DNA of 29,147 nucleotides from a virus. The stretch is taken from the IMG/VR virus record IMGVR_UViG_3300022916_000066, positions 1 through 29,147 of that record; one strand, given 5' to 3'. The notes under the pieces were generated by a model, which saw nothing but the letters and a program-made list of their open reading frames with translations, was not told where the DNA came from and made no database searches. The position numbers and the translations under genes are program-made. Shown one piece after another: positions 7,215 to 14,933 of this stretch (its first letter is position 1; each line of letters starts with the position of its first letter).

Positions 7215-7573
7215 TGGAAACAATGAAACAAGACAGCCCCTACGAGATGGATTTAGGGGAAACTTTCAAAATGATAGATGATAAGGTCCTGGTAGCCCCC
7301 TGGGATATAGCTGACAAGACTGACAGCGGTATCATCCTCCCTGATAGTATGAAGGAGAAGGAACGGGAAAAGAACCGCAAGGGCACTGTTATAGCAGTAG
7401 GACCAGGGCACAGAAGCGACTCAACCAATGTTCTTCATCCGGTAGAGGTCAAACCTGGTGATGATATATGCTTTGAGCGATTAGCAGGCACAGAGGTTGA
7501 AATCAAGGGTGTTAAGTACCTTGTGATGAACGAAATGTCTATTCTTGCAACACTTCCCCCGTTAGTGGGATAA
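7214..7573 (+). CDS. groES: Phage GroES-type co-chaperonin
   Basis: The 119-residue protein aligns by eye with chaperonin 10 over residues 17-112. It has the opening strand MIDDKVLVAPW, a mobile loop (residues 31-57) whose GroEL-contact tripeptide is IIL at 40-42 (IVL in E. coli GroES), the strand GTVIAVGPG, the roof-loop region, then VKPGDDICF, and an ending ISILATL-like (MSILATL). The mobile-loop flank is unusually charged (KEKEREKNRKG). Co-chaperonins cap GroEL and set the size of the folding chamber; phage versions such as T4 gp31 are needed to fold capsid protein. Placement just before the scaffold and capsid genes supports that role. An N-terminal extension of about 15 residues precedes the core fold. 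Confidence 0.92.
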   Translation: METMKQDSPYEMDLGETFKMIDDKVLVAPWDIADKTDSGIILPDSMKEKEREKNRKGTVIAVGPGHRSDSTNVLHPVEVKPGDDICFERLAGTEVEIKGVKYLVMNEMSILATLPPLVG

Positions 7574-7582
7574 AAAATATAT

Positions 7583-7639
7583 CAGTAGCTATTAATTTAT
7601 TTCTCCAAATATATTAAGTTATAGCTGCTGTTTACAGCA
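7583..7639 (+). ncRNA. Structured intergenic RNA: long hairpin with an overlapping alternative hairpin
   Basis: Arms 7583-7592 (CAGTAGCTAT) and 7621-7630 (ATAGCTGCTG) pair over 10 bases with one G-T wobble. Inside, 7593-7602 pairs with 7607-7616 around a CTCC loop with a single mismatch; four bases bulge on the right side. TGCTG at 7626-7630 can instead pair with CAGCA at 7635-7639. The two states exclude each other. No T-tract follows. This is the largest gap (100 bases) within the morphogenesis genes. Confidence 0.4.
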
Positions 7640-7673
7640 ATTTCAAAACGATAACACACAAGGACAAAGTATT

Positions 7674-8132
7674 ATGTCGAAAAACGATTTAAATAATATA
7701 GCAGAAAATATGGGGCAAACCCTCAAGGATAATGAGGATCCTGGTGAAGATCATGTGTTTCCTCAAAACAATCCCACTGATGAGAAGGATGAGCCCAAAG
7801 GTCTGGATAATACAGATGAAACAGAAGAATTAGAGTTTGTGGCTGGAGACATGGGAGATATCCCTGACTATGGCCATGAGAATATTAAATGGAAACTGTA
7901 TTCTATCCAAACCAACCGGCACGGGATAACCACTGTAACTGAAGTAATGGCAAACAAACCAGGACAATCAGCAGCAGCATACGGAGTTATTCTAAAGATA
8001 ACCACTATACAAGATGAGAAAGTCATGGCTGTGAATACTGAGCAATTAGCAAATATGAAGCTGAAATATTTAGACAGCCGTAACCCTGACATTGGCTTTG
8101 CAATCGTAAACAAGAATGCGAGTGACAGATAA
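7674..8132 (+). CDS. Hypothetical protein preceding scaffold (152 aa)
   Basis: The ATG at 7674 follows AAGGA at 7660-7664. The first 60 residues are acidic and of low complexity (DNEDPGEDHVFPQNN, DETEELEFVAGDMGDIPDYG); residues 65-150 are a compact alpha/beta domain (IKWKLYSIQTNRHGITTVTE, AAYGVILKITTIQDEKVM, then LANMKLKYLDSRNPDIGFAI). The stop shares one base with the scaffold start, so the two are coupled. Acidic disordered leaders of this kind are also seen in scaffold-associated or decoration proteins, so a role in capsid assembly is possible. No family recognised. Confidence 0.65.
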   Translation: MSKNDLNNIAENMGQTLKDNEDPGEDHVFPQNNPTDEKDEPKGLDNTDETEELEFVAGDMGDIPDYGHENIKWKLYSIQTNRHGITTVTEVMANKPGQSAAAYGVILKITTIQDEKVMAVNTEQLANMKLKYLDSRNPDIGFAIVNKNASDR

Positions 8133-9196
8133 TGTCAGATAAAAACCATCAAAAAGAATTAGATCAAAAATTGACCTCTCCTGACGATTCGCTATCATTT
8201 CCCCAGGGAGTGATGGACCAGTTTGACGGTGATGAACCTATCAAACATGTTGATGGAGAAGGCAAAGAGATTCCATCTGAGGAAGAAATCGACTCAAGTA
8301 CCGACGAAAAGGGAAAAAGCCCCGATGATTCCAAAGATGAAGCAGGCAAGGAAAAACCAGAAGAGTCCTCTTCGGCTAAAACCGATAAGCCCCCAAGTAA
8401 GGATAAACCCGACACTGAAACCAAAGACAATGAGGATGGTGCCCTCAACGGAAAGAAGGAATTCACTAAGAGTTTAGTGGAATTGTTTGAAAGCGAAGCG
8501 TATGCAGATATGTCTGAGCCTGATAGAGCTTTATTGTTATCAGATTTAAACAATAGAAACAAACTCCGTGCATCCCTTACCGAAAAGACAAAGGTGTTAG
8601 CCAAGGAACGAGAGGATTATGATTCTTTTGTTGGCAAGTTTAGTCCCGAAGTCAGGAATAATGTTATAACTGCTCTAAAAGATGAAGATTTTATGGAACA
8701 GCTTAAAGATTATTTCTCTGATGTTGATGGTGGTAATCCATTCAAAGCCTTGAAAGAGGCGTTTGAGAAGGTAGGAGAGAGGGAAACCGTATCTACTACC
8801 GAGAGAACGGAAGCTACTACCAAGGGACTGGCCGAAGAGAGAAAGCTACTTGTAGCTATGGACAGCAAGTTTTCTGATGATACGGTATTCAACACATTGG
8901 TAGATGAAACCATTCAAACGGTTAATGATATCAATGCGAAGGAACCTATCATGTCAGCATACAAGCTGAACCATGTCCTTCCTGCCAAGATCGATGAAGT
9001 AACGAATTTAAAGGCTGAATTAAAGAAGGCCAATAAAGAAATATCGGACCTCAAAGCTAACCCTTTGCGTAAATCTGCCCCCTATGCCAATGGCGAAGGG
9101 GTATCAAAAGTCATACCTGCAAACGACGATAACTCCATGGAAACAGCTATAGATAATGCTAAAGCTGCTATGGGATTTGAAGAGGATGAGGTATGA
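8132..9196 (+). CDS. Capsid scaffolding protein
   Basis: The position directly before the major capsid gene and the composition identify this 354-residue protein. Residues 1-110 are disordered and made largely of Asp, Glu, Ser, Lys and Pro. Residues 110-290 are helical (FTKSLVELFESEAYADM, NVITALKDEDFMEQLKDYF, FKALKEAFEKVGE) and 290-315 a coiled coil (VTNLKAELKKANKEISDLK). The end (KAAMGFEEDEV) is again acidic. Scaffolding proteins bind capsid subunits through a small helical end and leave or are degraded before DNA entry. I see no protease motif. Assignment rests on context and composition, since scaffolds share little sequence. Confidence 0.8.
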   Translation: MSDKNHQKELDQKLTSPDDSLSFPQGVMDQFDGDEPIKHVDGEGKEIPSEEEIDSSTDEKGKSPDDSKDEAGKEKPEESSSAKTDKPPSKDKPDTETKDNEDGALNGKKEFTKSLVELFESEAYADMSEPDRALLLSDLNNRNKLRASLTEKTKVLAKEREDYDSFVGKFSPEVRNNVITALKDEDFMEQLKDYFSDVDGGNPFKALKEAFEKVGERETVSTTERTEATTKGLAEERKLLVAMDSKFSDDTVFNTLVDETIQTVNDINAKEPIMSAYKLNHVLPAKIDEVTNLKAELKKANKEISDLKANPLRKSAPYANGEGVSKVIPANDDNSMETAIDNAKAAMGFEEDEV

Positions 9197-9214
9197 ACGC
9201 AAATTGGAGGCTTT

Positions 9215-10285
9215 ATGCCTGCTGCACATACCAAAACAGAAGTTACACGCATGATGAGCGACGTGGAGATTGCAACCAAGGAACATTTAATCCCCGTTGC
9301 AGTCAATCAGATATTGAATTCCAATATCATCATGAAAAGACTTCACAAAAGATCACGCCCATGGTCTGATGGTAAGCGGATCTCCTTCAACCTGAAATAT
9401 GGTGCTGGAGAAGTTAAAGAGAAAACCACTGGTTACGAAGAGATTGTAGTACAGATCTTCGATAGCTTTGAAAAAGGCTATATCGGTGGGCAGTATCTTG
9501 AAGCTGCTTACGGAATCAACGGACTTGACGTAGATGTGTTCAACACATCGAGGATGCAATTCCTCAACCTCACACTTGAAAAAGTGGAAACAATGAGAGA
9601 TGATTTCAAGAAGAAACATTCTGAAATGCTCTTTCGTTCATCTGGATCCGATGTATCCAGGTACCCTTCATTCAAAGATATGTTCACAACTCTCACCACA
9701 AGTCAAGAGATCTGTGAAATAGCTCCTGACGATCTTGAAATAGGATCAACAGGCGAATACGCATTTGATTGGTTACCAGAAGTGTACGATCACACGACTG
9801 CTGCACCTACTTATGCAAATCTTACCGATCCGACCTCAACCTACTTTATTGAACGCATGTTAAAGAAAGCGATCAGTAATATTGGTGAAAAGACCGGCCA
9901 CAAACCGACGCTTATTATATGCACAGCCCATGTATGGGATGCCTATGATGAGGTCCTTACCGACCGACAAATAGCGACACATGCCGAAAAACGGTATGAT
10001 GGTGGATATGATATCATAAAACTCCGTGGAGTGGACATTGTAGCTGATTCCTGGGTAGAAGGTGGATTCCAACAGCCCGGTGCTACTGCAACATGTTATA
10101 TCATTAACGAAAACTTCCTGCAATTATTCCATGCTCCAAAGCTGAATCACAAGTGGATTCCTTGGGAACAGATGGAAACGCAGTATGTCTATCGTACAAT
10201 GATGAGACACTTTGGTGGGATCGCTCCTACCAGGCGTGACGTGCATGGTTCAATCATCGGATTACCTTCAGAACACACAAGTTAG
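9215..10285 (+). CDS. Major capsid protein
   Basis: A strong ribosome site (TGGAGG at 9205-9210 area) precedes ATG 9215, as expected for the most abundant virion protein. The 356-residue product has the order of an HK97-fold capsid protein: an N-terminal helix (MMSDVEIATKEHLIPVAVNQ), the extended loop strands near 45-80 (GKRISFNLKYGAGEV), the long spine helix near 108-140 (RMQFLNLTLEKVETMRDDFK), then P- and A-domain segments with HKPTLIICTAHVWDAYDE, IIKLRGVDIVADS and CYIINENFLQLF. The C-terminal part ends with GGIAPTRRDVHGSIIG, a pattern seen in podoviral capsid proteins. No N-terminal protease-cleaved region is obvious. A decoration-like gene follows 9 bases later. Confidence 0.88.
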   Translation: MPAAHTKTEVTRMMSDVEIATKEHLIPVAVNQILNSNIIMKRLHKRSRPWSDGKRISFNLKYGAGEVKEKTTGYEEIVVQIFDSFEKGYIGGQYLEAAYGINGLDVDVFNTSRMQFLNLTLEKVETMRDDFKKKHSEMLFRSSGSDVSRYPSFKDMFTTLTTSQEICEIAPDDLEIGSTGEYAFDWLPEVYDHTTAAPTYANLTDPTSTYFIERMLKKAISNIGEKTGHKPTLIICTAHVWDAYDEVLTDRQIATHAEKRYDGGYDIIKLRGVDIVADSWVEGGFQQPGATATCYIINENFLQLFHAPKLNHKWIPWEQMETQYVYRTMMRHFGGIAPTRRDVHGSIIGLPSEHTS

Positions 10286-10294
10286 GAGATACTG

Positions 10295-10768
10295 ATGTTT
10301 AAACAAGAAAACATAAGAAGCAAAGCCCGTGCAGGGATAGTCTTTCCTACCGATTATAAAAACGGTGGGTTAGGTATAACAGCTTATAACGGTACAGGGG
10401 CAGCCCTGGTTATCGGTAAAGCGTACTTGCTTACCTACGGTGGCACAGAAGGGCAAGAGGTGAAAATCGCTGCTCCTGCAACGAACACAACCTTCTTGCA
10501 ACATGTAGTTGTCGCTCTTGAGGCTGTTCCTGATGAAGAAATAGGATATTTCCAGCTTAGTGGTGATTGCCAGGCTTTATTGGCTGGGACTGCTATCGCT
10601 GCTGGTGACTTCCTTGAAGTAGTCAATGCTGCCGATCAGTTAGTGGAAACAGGTACTTCACGAACCATCAACTGTGTGGCGATTGCTAAAGAGGCCCAAG
10701 CCGCAGCAGGGAGCGTTTTAACAGACGTTCAGATGATCGGTGAAGGCACCTTAATAGCTGCATCTTAA
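10295..10768 (+). CDS. Putative capsid decoration protein (157 aa)
   Basis: AGGAG at 10284-10288 precedes ATG 10295. The 157-residue, Ala/Gly/Thr-rich, weakly acidic protein is a string of short strands (ALVIGKAYLLTYGG, EVKIAAPATNTTFLQH, GDFLEVVNAADQLVE), as in small beta-barrel capsid cement proteins of the DUF2190 kind that usually follow the capsid gene. Such proteins bind the outside of the expanded shell and reinforce it. The call is from location, size and composition; an equally small head-fibre base protein cannot be excluded. A stable RNA hairpin follows its stop codon. Confidence 0.6.
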   Translation: MFKQENIRSKARAGIVFPTDYKNGGLGITAYNGTGAALVIGKAYLLTYGGTEGQEVKIAAPATNTTFLQHVVVALEAVPDEEIGYFQLSGDCQALLAGTAIAAGDFLEVVNAADQLVETGTSRTINCVAIAKEAQAAAGSVLTDVQMIGEGTLIAAS

Positions 10769-10779
10769 CCGCTTAATTT

Positions 10780-10803
10780 ATCCCCTGCCTTCGGGTGGGG
10801 GAT
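10780..10803 (+). ncRNA. UUCG-tetraloop RNA hairpin between capsid genes
   Basis: Ten pairs (eight Watson-Crick, two G-T) close a TTCG loop flanked by C and G, the exceptionally stable C(UUCG)G tetraloop. The following bases are GAGAAAT, not a T-tract, so it is more likely an mRNA stabiliser or processing boundary after the capsid/decoration genes than an intrinsic terminator. It lies just 5' of the next gene's ribosome binding site GGAGA (10811-10815). Confidence 0.6.
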
Positions 10804-10821
10804 GAGAAATGGAGAAATAAA

Positions 10822-11385
10822 ATGGGTATGAATATACTCCTTGCAAATAAATTCCTACATAAGCTGTTAGGTGACAATTACCATGAAACTGGTGGATTGA
10901 TTCAGTTCAAGAAGTGGACTCCAGACGTATTGGGTTCGGGTTCGGAGGTCAAATCAACCTGGGCCCTTCCTGCAAAATGCGTCGTATTGGAAGTTTTCGC
11001 TGACGTAAGAGTGGCCGAAGCTACTGCTTCATCTGAATTGGTTGATATTGGTACTGATGCTGGATCTGATGATCCTGATGGGTTTTTAGATGGTATTGAT
11101 ACTTCTACTACTGGTCTAAAATCAGGAGGAGGCGTTATTACTGAGGGAAGCAATGAACATTACCTCTCTGGTGCTACTCTTGGAGCTCTTCTAAGAGAAT
11201 ATCAAGAAGGGGCAGATGTTGCAGGCAACACAGGGTATTTAAAGAAAAAATGGGATTACACTTCGGGTGGGTCTGTTTTATCTATTACTCCTGTTGGTGC
11301 TGATTTCGATGATCTCGTTATTGATGTTTATATCGTTTATATTGACATCACTAACTTTAGCCCAAGCGTTATCGCTGTAGTCTAA
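10822..11385 (+). CDS. Virion structural protein, unknown (187 aa)
   Basis: I choose ATG 10822, placed 6 bases after GGAGA; an upstream GTG at 10795 would start inside the hairpin. The 187-residue protein is beta-rich. Its middle has a recurring phage pattern: strands with WALPAKCVVLEVFADVRVAE followed by LVDIGTDAGSDDPDGFLDGI, seen in uncharacterised virion proteins that sit near capsid and decoration genes. The last part holds FDDLVIDVYIVYIDI. It is likely part of the head surface or the head-to-tail junction. A second structured RNA element lies after its stop. Confidence is in it being a virion gene rather than in an exact role. Confidence 0.6.
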   Translation: MGMNILLANKFLHKLLGDNYHETGGLIQFKKWTPDVLGSGSEVKSTWALPAKCVVLEVFADVRVAEATASSELVDIGTDAGSDDPDGFLDGIDTSTTGLKSGGGVITEGSNEHYLSGATLGALLREYQEGADVAGNTGYLKKKWDYTSGGSVLSITPVGADFDDLVIDVYIVYIDITNFSPSVIAVV

Positions 11386-11395
11386 TAAACTATAT

Positions 11396-11457
11396 CCCTG
11401 CTTGCCGGGTGTTATCGTGCCAATCTTTTTAACGAGAGATTAGCTTGGTAAGCAGGG
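11396..11457 (+). promoter_or_regulatory. Structured leader that can hide a ribosome binding site
   Basis: CCCTGCTTGCC (11396-11406) pairs with GGTAAGCAGGG (11447-11457), 11 positions with one G-T pair. Inside, AATCT (11422-11426) can pair with AGATT (11437-11441). The right arm contains AGGGG, the Shine-Dalgarno sequence for ATG 11466, so folding would reduce initiation there. The left arm resembles the start of the hairpin at 10780 (TATCCC-TGC). Confidence 0.5.
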
Positions 11458-11465
11458 GTAAAGCT

Positions 11466-12200
11466 ATGGCTGATATAAACATACAGGGCCTCTTTACTAA
11501 TGCCGATCACGAGGATATCCGTAAGGGACATCTTCAAAAGGCAGAGAATATTCTGCTTGACAAGATTGGTGTAGCCAGGAAGAGGGACCCCAGGGCGAAA
11601 GCCTTTTCTCACCCTACCGGACTCATCCGGTCCATCTTTAGATTTATAAACGAAAACCTTCCCAATGGTGCTATATGGGTGGCACTGATTAATTATTCGA
11701 CTTACACACAGATTGAGTATTACGATGATGTAAACGATACCTGGACAGTTCTCACACTACCTGGTGAAACCAGGACAATACGAATGGGGCAAAGCTCTGA
11801 AGAGGGTCTTGGCCTTGAAACAGTTATAGCGGTAGTCAGTGGTGTATTCAATCTTAATTATGTGAAGATAAAAATTAGCACGAGCCCGGACACTGTAGCC
11901 GGGACAATGAAAGTCAATCCTGTAGCAGTGAAGATAGATGGTGCGGTTGGAGTTACAGTTAAAACAATAGAGATGATAGGTACACTTAATTATGTAAAAC
12001 TAAGTGTAGGAAAGGCTCTTACAGTGACAACGATAACAATGTCGGGGGCGGTGCCTGCATCGGTCCCAAATGTAGCTGTATCACCGGATACAGAAGAAAT
12101 TGCAGGGGATGTGGAAACATCTACCATTAAAATACAAGACGAGCCAGCAACACAAGGGGGAGCATTTACGCTCAATCCTGTAACGGTTCAAATCACATAA
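11466..12200 (+). CDS. Tail-hub related protein, N-terminal piece (244 aa)
   Basis: ATG 11466 follows the AGGGG site at 11454-11458; the in-frame TTG at 11445 lies in the leader stem and is less likely. Residues 10-45 (NADHEDIRKGHLQKAENILL, then DKIGVARKRDPR) resemble the opening of short-tail hub proteins of the P22 gp10/T7 gp12 kind, where a short N-terminal strand set ends in a 'G-x-x-x-K-R' signature. Residues 60-110 are a beta segment. Residues 125-244 are different: a Val/Thr/Ile-rich stretch containing two related units (LNYVKIKIS with VNPVAVKID, and LNYVKLSVG with LNPVTVQIT). The rest of a propeller hub is found in the genes at 12622 and 14934. Adhesin-like repeats or an Ig-like domain are possible for the second half. 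Confidence 0.6.
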   Translation: MADINIQGLFTNADHEDIRKGHLQKAENILLDKIGVARKRDPRAKAFSHPTGLIRSIFRFINENLPNGAIWVALINYSTYTQIEYYDDVNDTWTVLTLPGETRTIRMGQSSEEGLGLETVIAVVSGVFNLNYVKIKISTSPDTVAGTMKVNPVAVKIDGAVGVTVKTIEMIGTLNYVKLSVGKALTVTTITMSGAVPASVPNVAVSPDTEEIAGDVETSTIKIQDEPATQGGAFTLNPVTVQIT

Positions 12201-12212
12201 AGGTTATTAATT

Positions 12213-12620
12213 ATGGCATCTGGAATATATAATAATTTCAAAGCGTCAATAATGAACAAAGAAATTGATCTTGAGGCAGATAGTATCAAATGTATGCTGA
12301 TGGACAATGTTCATGCTTTCACCGCTACTCATAATGTTCTGGCTGATGTAATTGCCAATGAATTAGCAGCAGCAGGGAATTATACAACTGGTGGTGATAC
12401 TCTTACTACAAAGGCCGTAACAAAGGCTGCTACTACCTATTGGGGTGCGGATGATCCTGAATGGCTGGCTGCAACATTTACAGCTTATCATGCGGTTGTC
12501 TATGACATCACTTATGATTGTTTGATATGCAGCATTGATCTTGGTGGGGCCCAGACAGTTACAGCCGGGACCCTAACAATATTACTCAATGCAGTTTCAG
12601 GGATACTCAGCTTAACCTAA
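12213..12620 (+). CDS. Small virion protein (135 aa)
   Basis: The 135-residue product belongs by eye to a group of uncharacterised phage virion proteins with the pattern MASGIYNNFKASIMNKEIDL, then a strand DSIKCMLMDN, a Thr-rich middle (DTLTTKAVTKAATTYW) and a strand-rich end (HAVVYDITYDCLICSIDLGG, TVTAGTLTILLN). Members of this group sit among tail or head genes and appear to be small beta-sandwich proteins. Here it separates two genes that each look like parts of a tail hub. AAAGG at 12198-12202 is the probable ribosome site. Specific role unknown. Confidence 0.65.
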   Translation: MASGIYNNFKASIMNKEIDLEADSIKCMLMDNVHAFTATHNVLADVIANELAAAGNYTTGGDTLTTKAVTKAATTYWGADDPEWLAATFTAYHAVVYDITYDCLICSIDLGGAQTVTAGTLTILLNAVSGILSLT

Positions 12621-12621
12621 T

Positions 12622-14931
12622 ATGTCTTTACCCTCTCTCATTGATAAGATGGTGGAGGCAAAATTTCTTGTGATCGGAGATAGGCTCAGAATGTCTTTCT
12701 CCGATGCAGGATCCACGGTTAGCCCATTATCTATTGATCCACTGGTTATCCAGAAGATAGAACGTGAATACTTCTGGAACAGCAATATTTTATCCTATGA
12801 TGATATTCATGCGGATATTTGTGCTATCAGTGGGGATATCCTTTCCATATCATATTCCAAAACAACAGAAATAGATAAGGGTGGCGATAAACTCGCTTTA
12901 ACCTCATACCTCTATAAACTGGTGCCGATATACGATGGTAACCAGGAAGTATCCCTAAAAGATGCAGTGACTGTTATTGTAAGGCCGGGATTGGGTGATG
13001 CGACTAATATCATAACAGCCCTATTCTCAGATATTACGGTCAACTGGAATAAAAGGATTACAGGATTTAATCTTTACCGGGCAACAGGATTCAATGGGGC
13101 TTATTACAAACAGATTGAAATTTCATGTCTTGGCGAAGATGATGCAAACCTGACCCTGGCCGAGAATACCCTGGTAGGACAGGCTTCTTTATTCTGTGCT
13201 GGTGCGAATGTTCAAACCCTGGCAGTAAACTATTGGGTTATTATCGGAGGGACAAAGCACAGGATCCTCATTGCAACAACCAATAAGATATTGACTCTTG
13301 AAGAAATAGGGGATAGTGATGCCTTCCCGACAATAGGCTATAATGGTGAGCATTATGTTATAACCAATGATACCGCAGAGCCAGTGGATCACGGGGGATT
13401 CCTTGGGGATAATAATGGATGGTCTGTTGGTATTGGTGATGGGGCTTTTTTCACACACATAAAAAGAAAAACGGTAGAGGATAGAGAAAGTTTAGATCTC
13501 GCTGCATTTGGAGGCCCCTCAGAAGTTGATGGCACATCTTATGAATATATCTTGCAGACAAGAATATACCAGGCTTCAGAGCAAAGTACGTCAATAGTTA
13601 AGAGTTATGCTCTTGAGGCTTCGACTACATACTATTTTGAAATATTCATATACGCAGCTCATTATTCAGATCCATCTAACCCTGATGAGACTTGGAGAGG
13701 GCAAATAAGAATAGTGGCAGGGGCTTATACTATGTATCTCACTCCCACGGGAGCAACTGAGACACAAGACGGGTGGGATATTCCTACTGGTGAGGTTGTT
13801 AAAGTCTCTGGATACTTCACAACGAATTTAGCAGATTTCCCGGCTACGGCTGTTGTAAGGGTCAGCCTACAAAGGAAAACCTTCAACCTTATAAGTCACT
13901 CACAGTTTTATTTTGATAATCATATAATGACTAAAGCTACATTCATATCAGATGGATTCAATGGTATGGGTGGCGATAATATCATAATGTCCGAAGATTG
14001 GGACCTTGGAGATGATGACAAAAAGTATTCCAGGGTTATCCTGGGGACCAATGCAGACGGGAACAATGGATCAGACTCACAGATATTTAGAATTGAAGGC
14101 AACACTACACAGGCATTACGATTAGATAATATCCCTCCGGCAGCTATCCAGGGGACAAACATTAAATCATACTTGAGTGACTTCTATATCTGGAAAGGAA
14201 TAGCAGGCACCAATGATGTTCAGCTGACAATATATGATGATGTAATGACTGACCTCACAGCTCATCCTACCCTCGAAACAATAATTAAAACCAATTATGA
14301 GATACCAATATATCACCAGGGCAGACTCCACGGTTTTGATATCGTGCTTGATCCTGATGGAAAAGCGGAGGCACATCCGAATTGGGGTATATTCTCAGAG
14401 TTTGAACAGCCCGACGTACTGACTGTATCCAACATAAACATATTTGAAGATACTGAAGGTGGGAAGGTCCTGGCCGGTGCATCCCTTAATGATTTCATTA
14501 TAATATGGAAGAGACTCGCTGTATTCGTGATGTATATGAATCCGGTGGATCCTTCGGCCAGGGAGATGCAGGAATCATCCAATAAGGGGATAATTAACCC
14601 TCATGCCTTATGTCGTACTCCAATAGGGATATTCTATATGAGCCATGATGGTGTGTACCTGGTCCATCCAGACGGGACTTTAATGAGAAGCCCTTTGAGT
14701 TTTCCAATCCAGAATAGATATGATAACTTCCTGGTGAAAGAACAAGCATCTTGTGGATGGTATCCAGAAAGAAGAAAAGTTTTCTTTGCCCTGAATGGAG
14801 GGCTCTGTGAAGGTGTGGAGATATTCGCACTTGATATTGACTCAATAGGTGGCCAGGGTATTCCAGTATGGACATCTTTTGTATGGGGAGGGCATCCAAC
14901 TTCCTTAAACCCTCATTTACCGGATGATTAA
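12622..14931 (+). CDS. Tail hub / beta-propeller protein, main part (769 aa)
   Basis: The 769 residues have typical features of the beta-propeller tail-hub proteins of podoviruses. RLRMSFSDAG at 21-30, SYLYKLVPIYDGNQEVSL at 95-112 and ITGFNLYRA at 146-154 match the usual 'YDG-x-x-E-S ... I-x-x-I-x-I-Y-R' region. Later come AEAHPNWGIFSEFEQPDVL, LNDFIIIWKRLAVFVMYM and HDGVYLVHPDGTLMRS, each a propeller strand set. Residues about 265-435 look like an inserted beta-sandwich, possibly a carbohydrate-binding module (YYFEIFIYA, VVKVSGYFTT, AVVRVSLQRKTF). The end (FALDIDSIGGQGIPVWTSFV) stops before the final blade. The protein would close the portal/adaptor channel and carry a receptor-facing domain. 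Confidence 0.7.
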   Translation: MSLPSLIDKMVEAKFLVIGDRLRMSFSDAGSTVSPLSIDPLVIQKIEREYFWNSNILSYDDIHADICAISGDILSISYSKTTEIDKGGDKLALTSYLYKLVPIYDGNQEVSLKDAVTVIVRPGLGDATNIITALFSDITVNWNKRITGFNLYRATGFNGAYYKQIEISCLGEDDANLTLAENTLVGQASLFCAGANVQTLAVNYWVIIGGTKHRILIATTNKILTLEEIGDSDAFPTIGYNGEHYVITNDTAEPVDHGGFLGDNNGWSVGIGDGAFFTHIKRKTVEDRESLDLAAFGGPSEVDGTSYEYILQTRIYQASEQSTSIVKSYALEASTTYYFEIFIYAAHYSDPSNPDETWRGQIRIVAGAYTMYLTPTGATETQDGWDIPTGEVVKVSGYFTTNLADFPATAVVRVSLQRKTFNLISHSQFYFDNHIMTKATFISDGFNGMGGDNIIMSEDWDLGDDDKKYSRVILGTNADGNNGSDSQIFRIEGNTTQALRLDNIPPAAIQGTNIKSYLSDFYIWKGIAGTNDVQLTIYDDVMTDLTAHPTLETIIKTNYEIPIYHQGRLHGFDIVLDPDGKAEAHPNWGIFSEFEQPDVLTVSNINIFEDTEGGKVLAGASLNDFIIIWKRLAVFVMYMNPVDPSAREMQESSNKGIINPHALCRTPIGIFYMSHDGVYLVHPDGTLMRSPLSFPIQNRYDNFLVKEQASCGWYPERRKVFFALNGGLCEGVEIFALDIDSIGGQGIPVWTSFVWGGHPTSLNPHLPDD

Positions 14932-14933
14932 TT

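Noticed and set aside
8164-8604. Leftward ORF of 146 codons
   Set aside because: Antisense to the low-complexity acidic scaffold; Ser/Leu-rich composition is the mirror of Asp/Glu/Lys codons.
10780-10803. Intrinsic terminator
   Set aside because: No T-tract follows the stem, and the downstream gene belongs to the same run of virion genes.
10795-10821. GTG start for the 187-residue virion protein
   Set aside because: The codon is inside the UUCG hairpin; ATG 10822 has GGAGA at the right distance.
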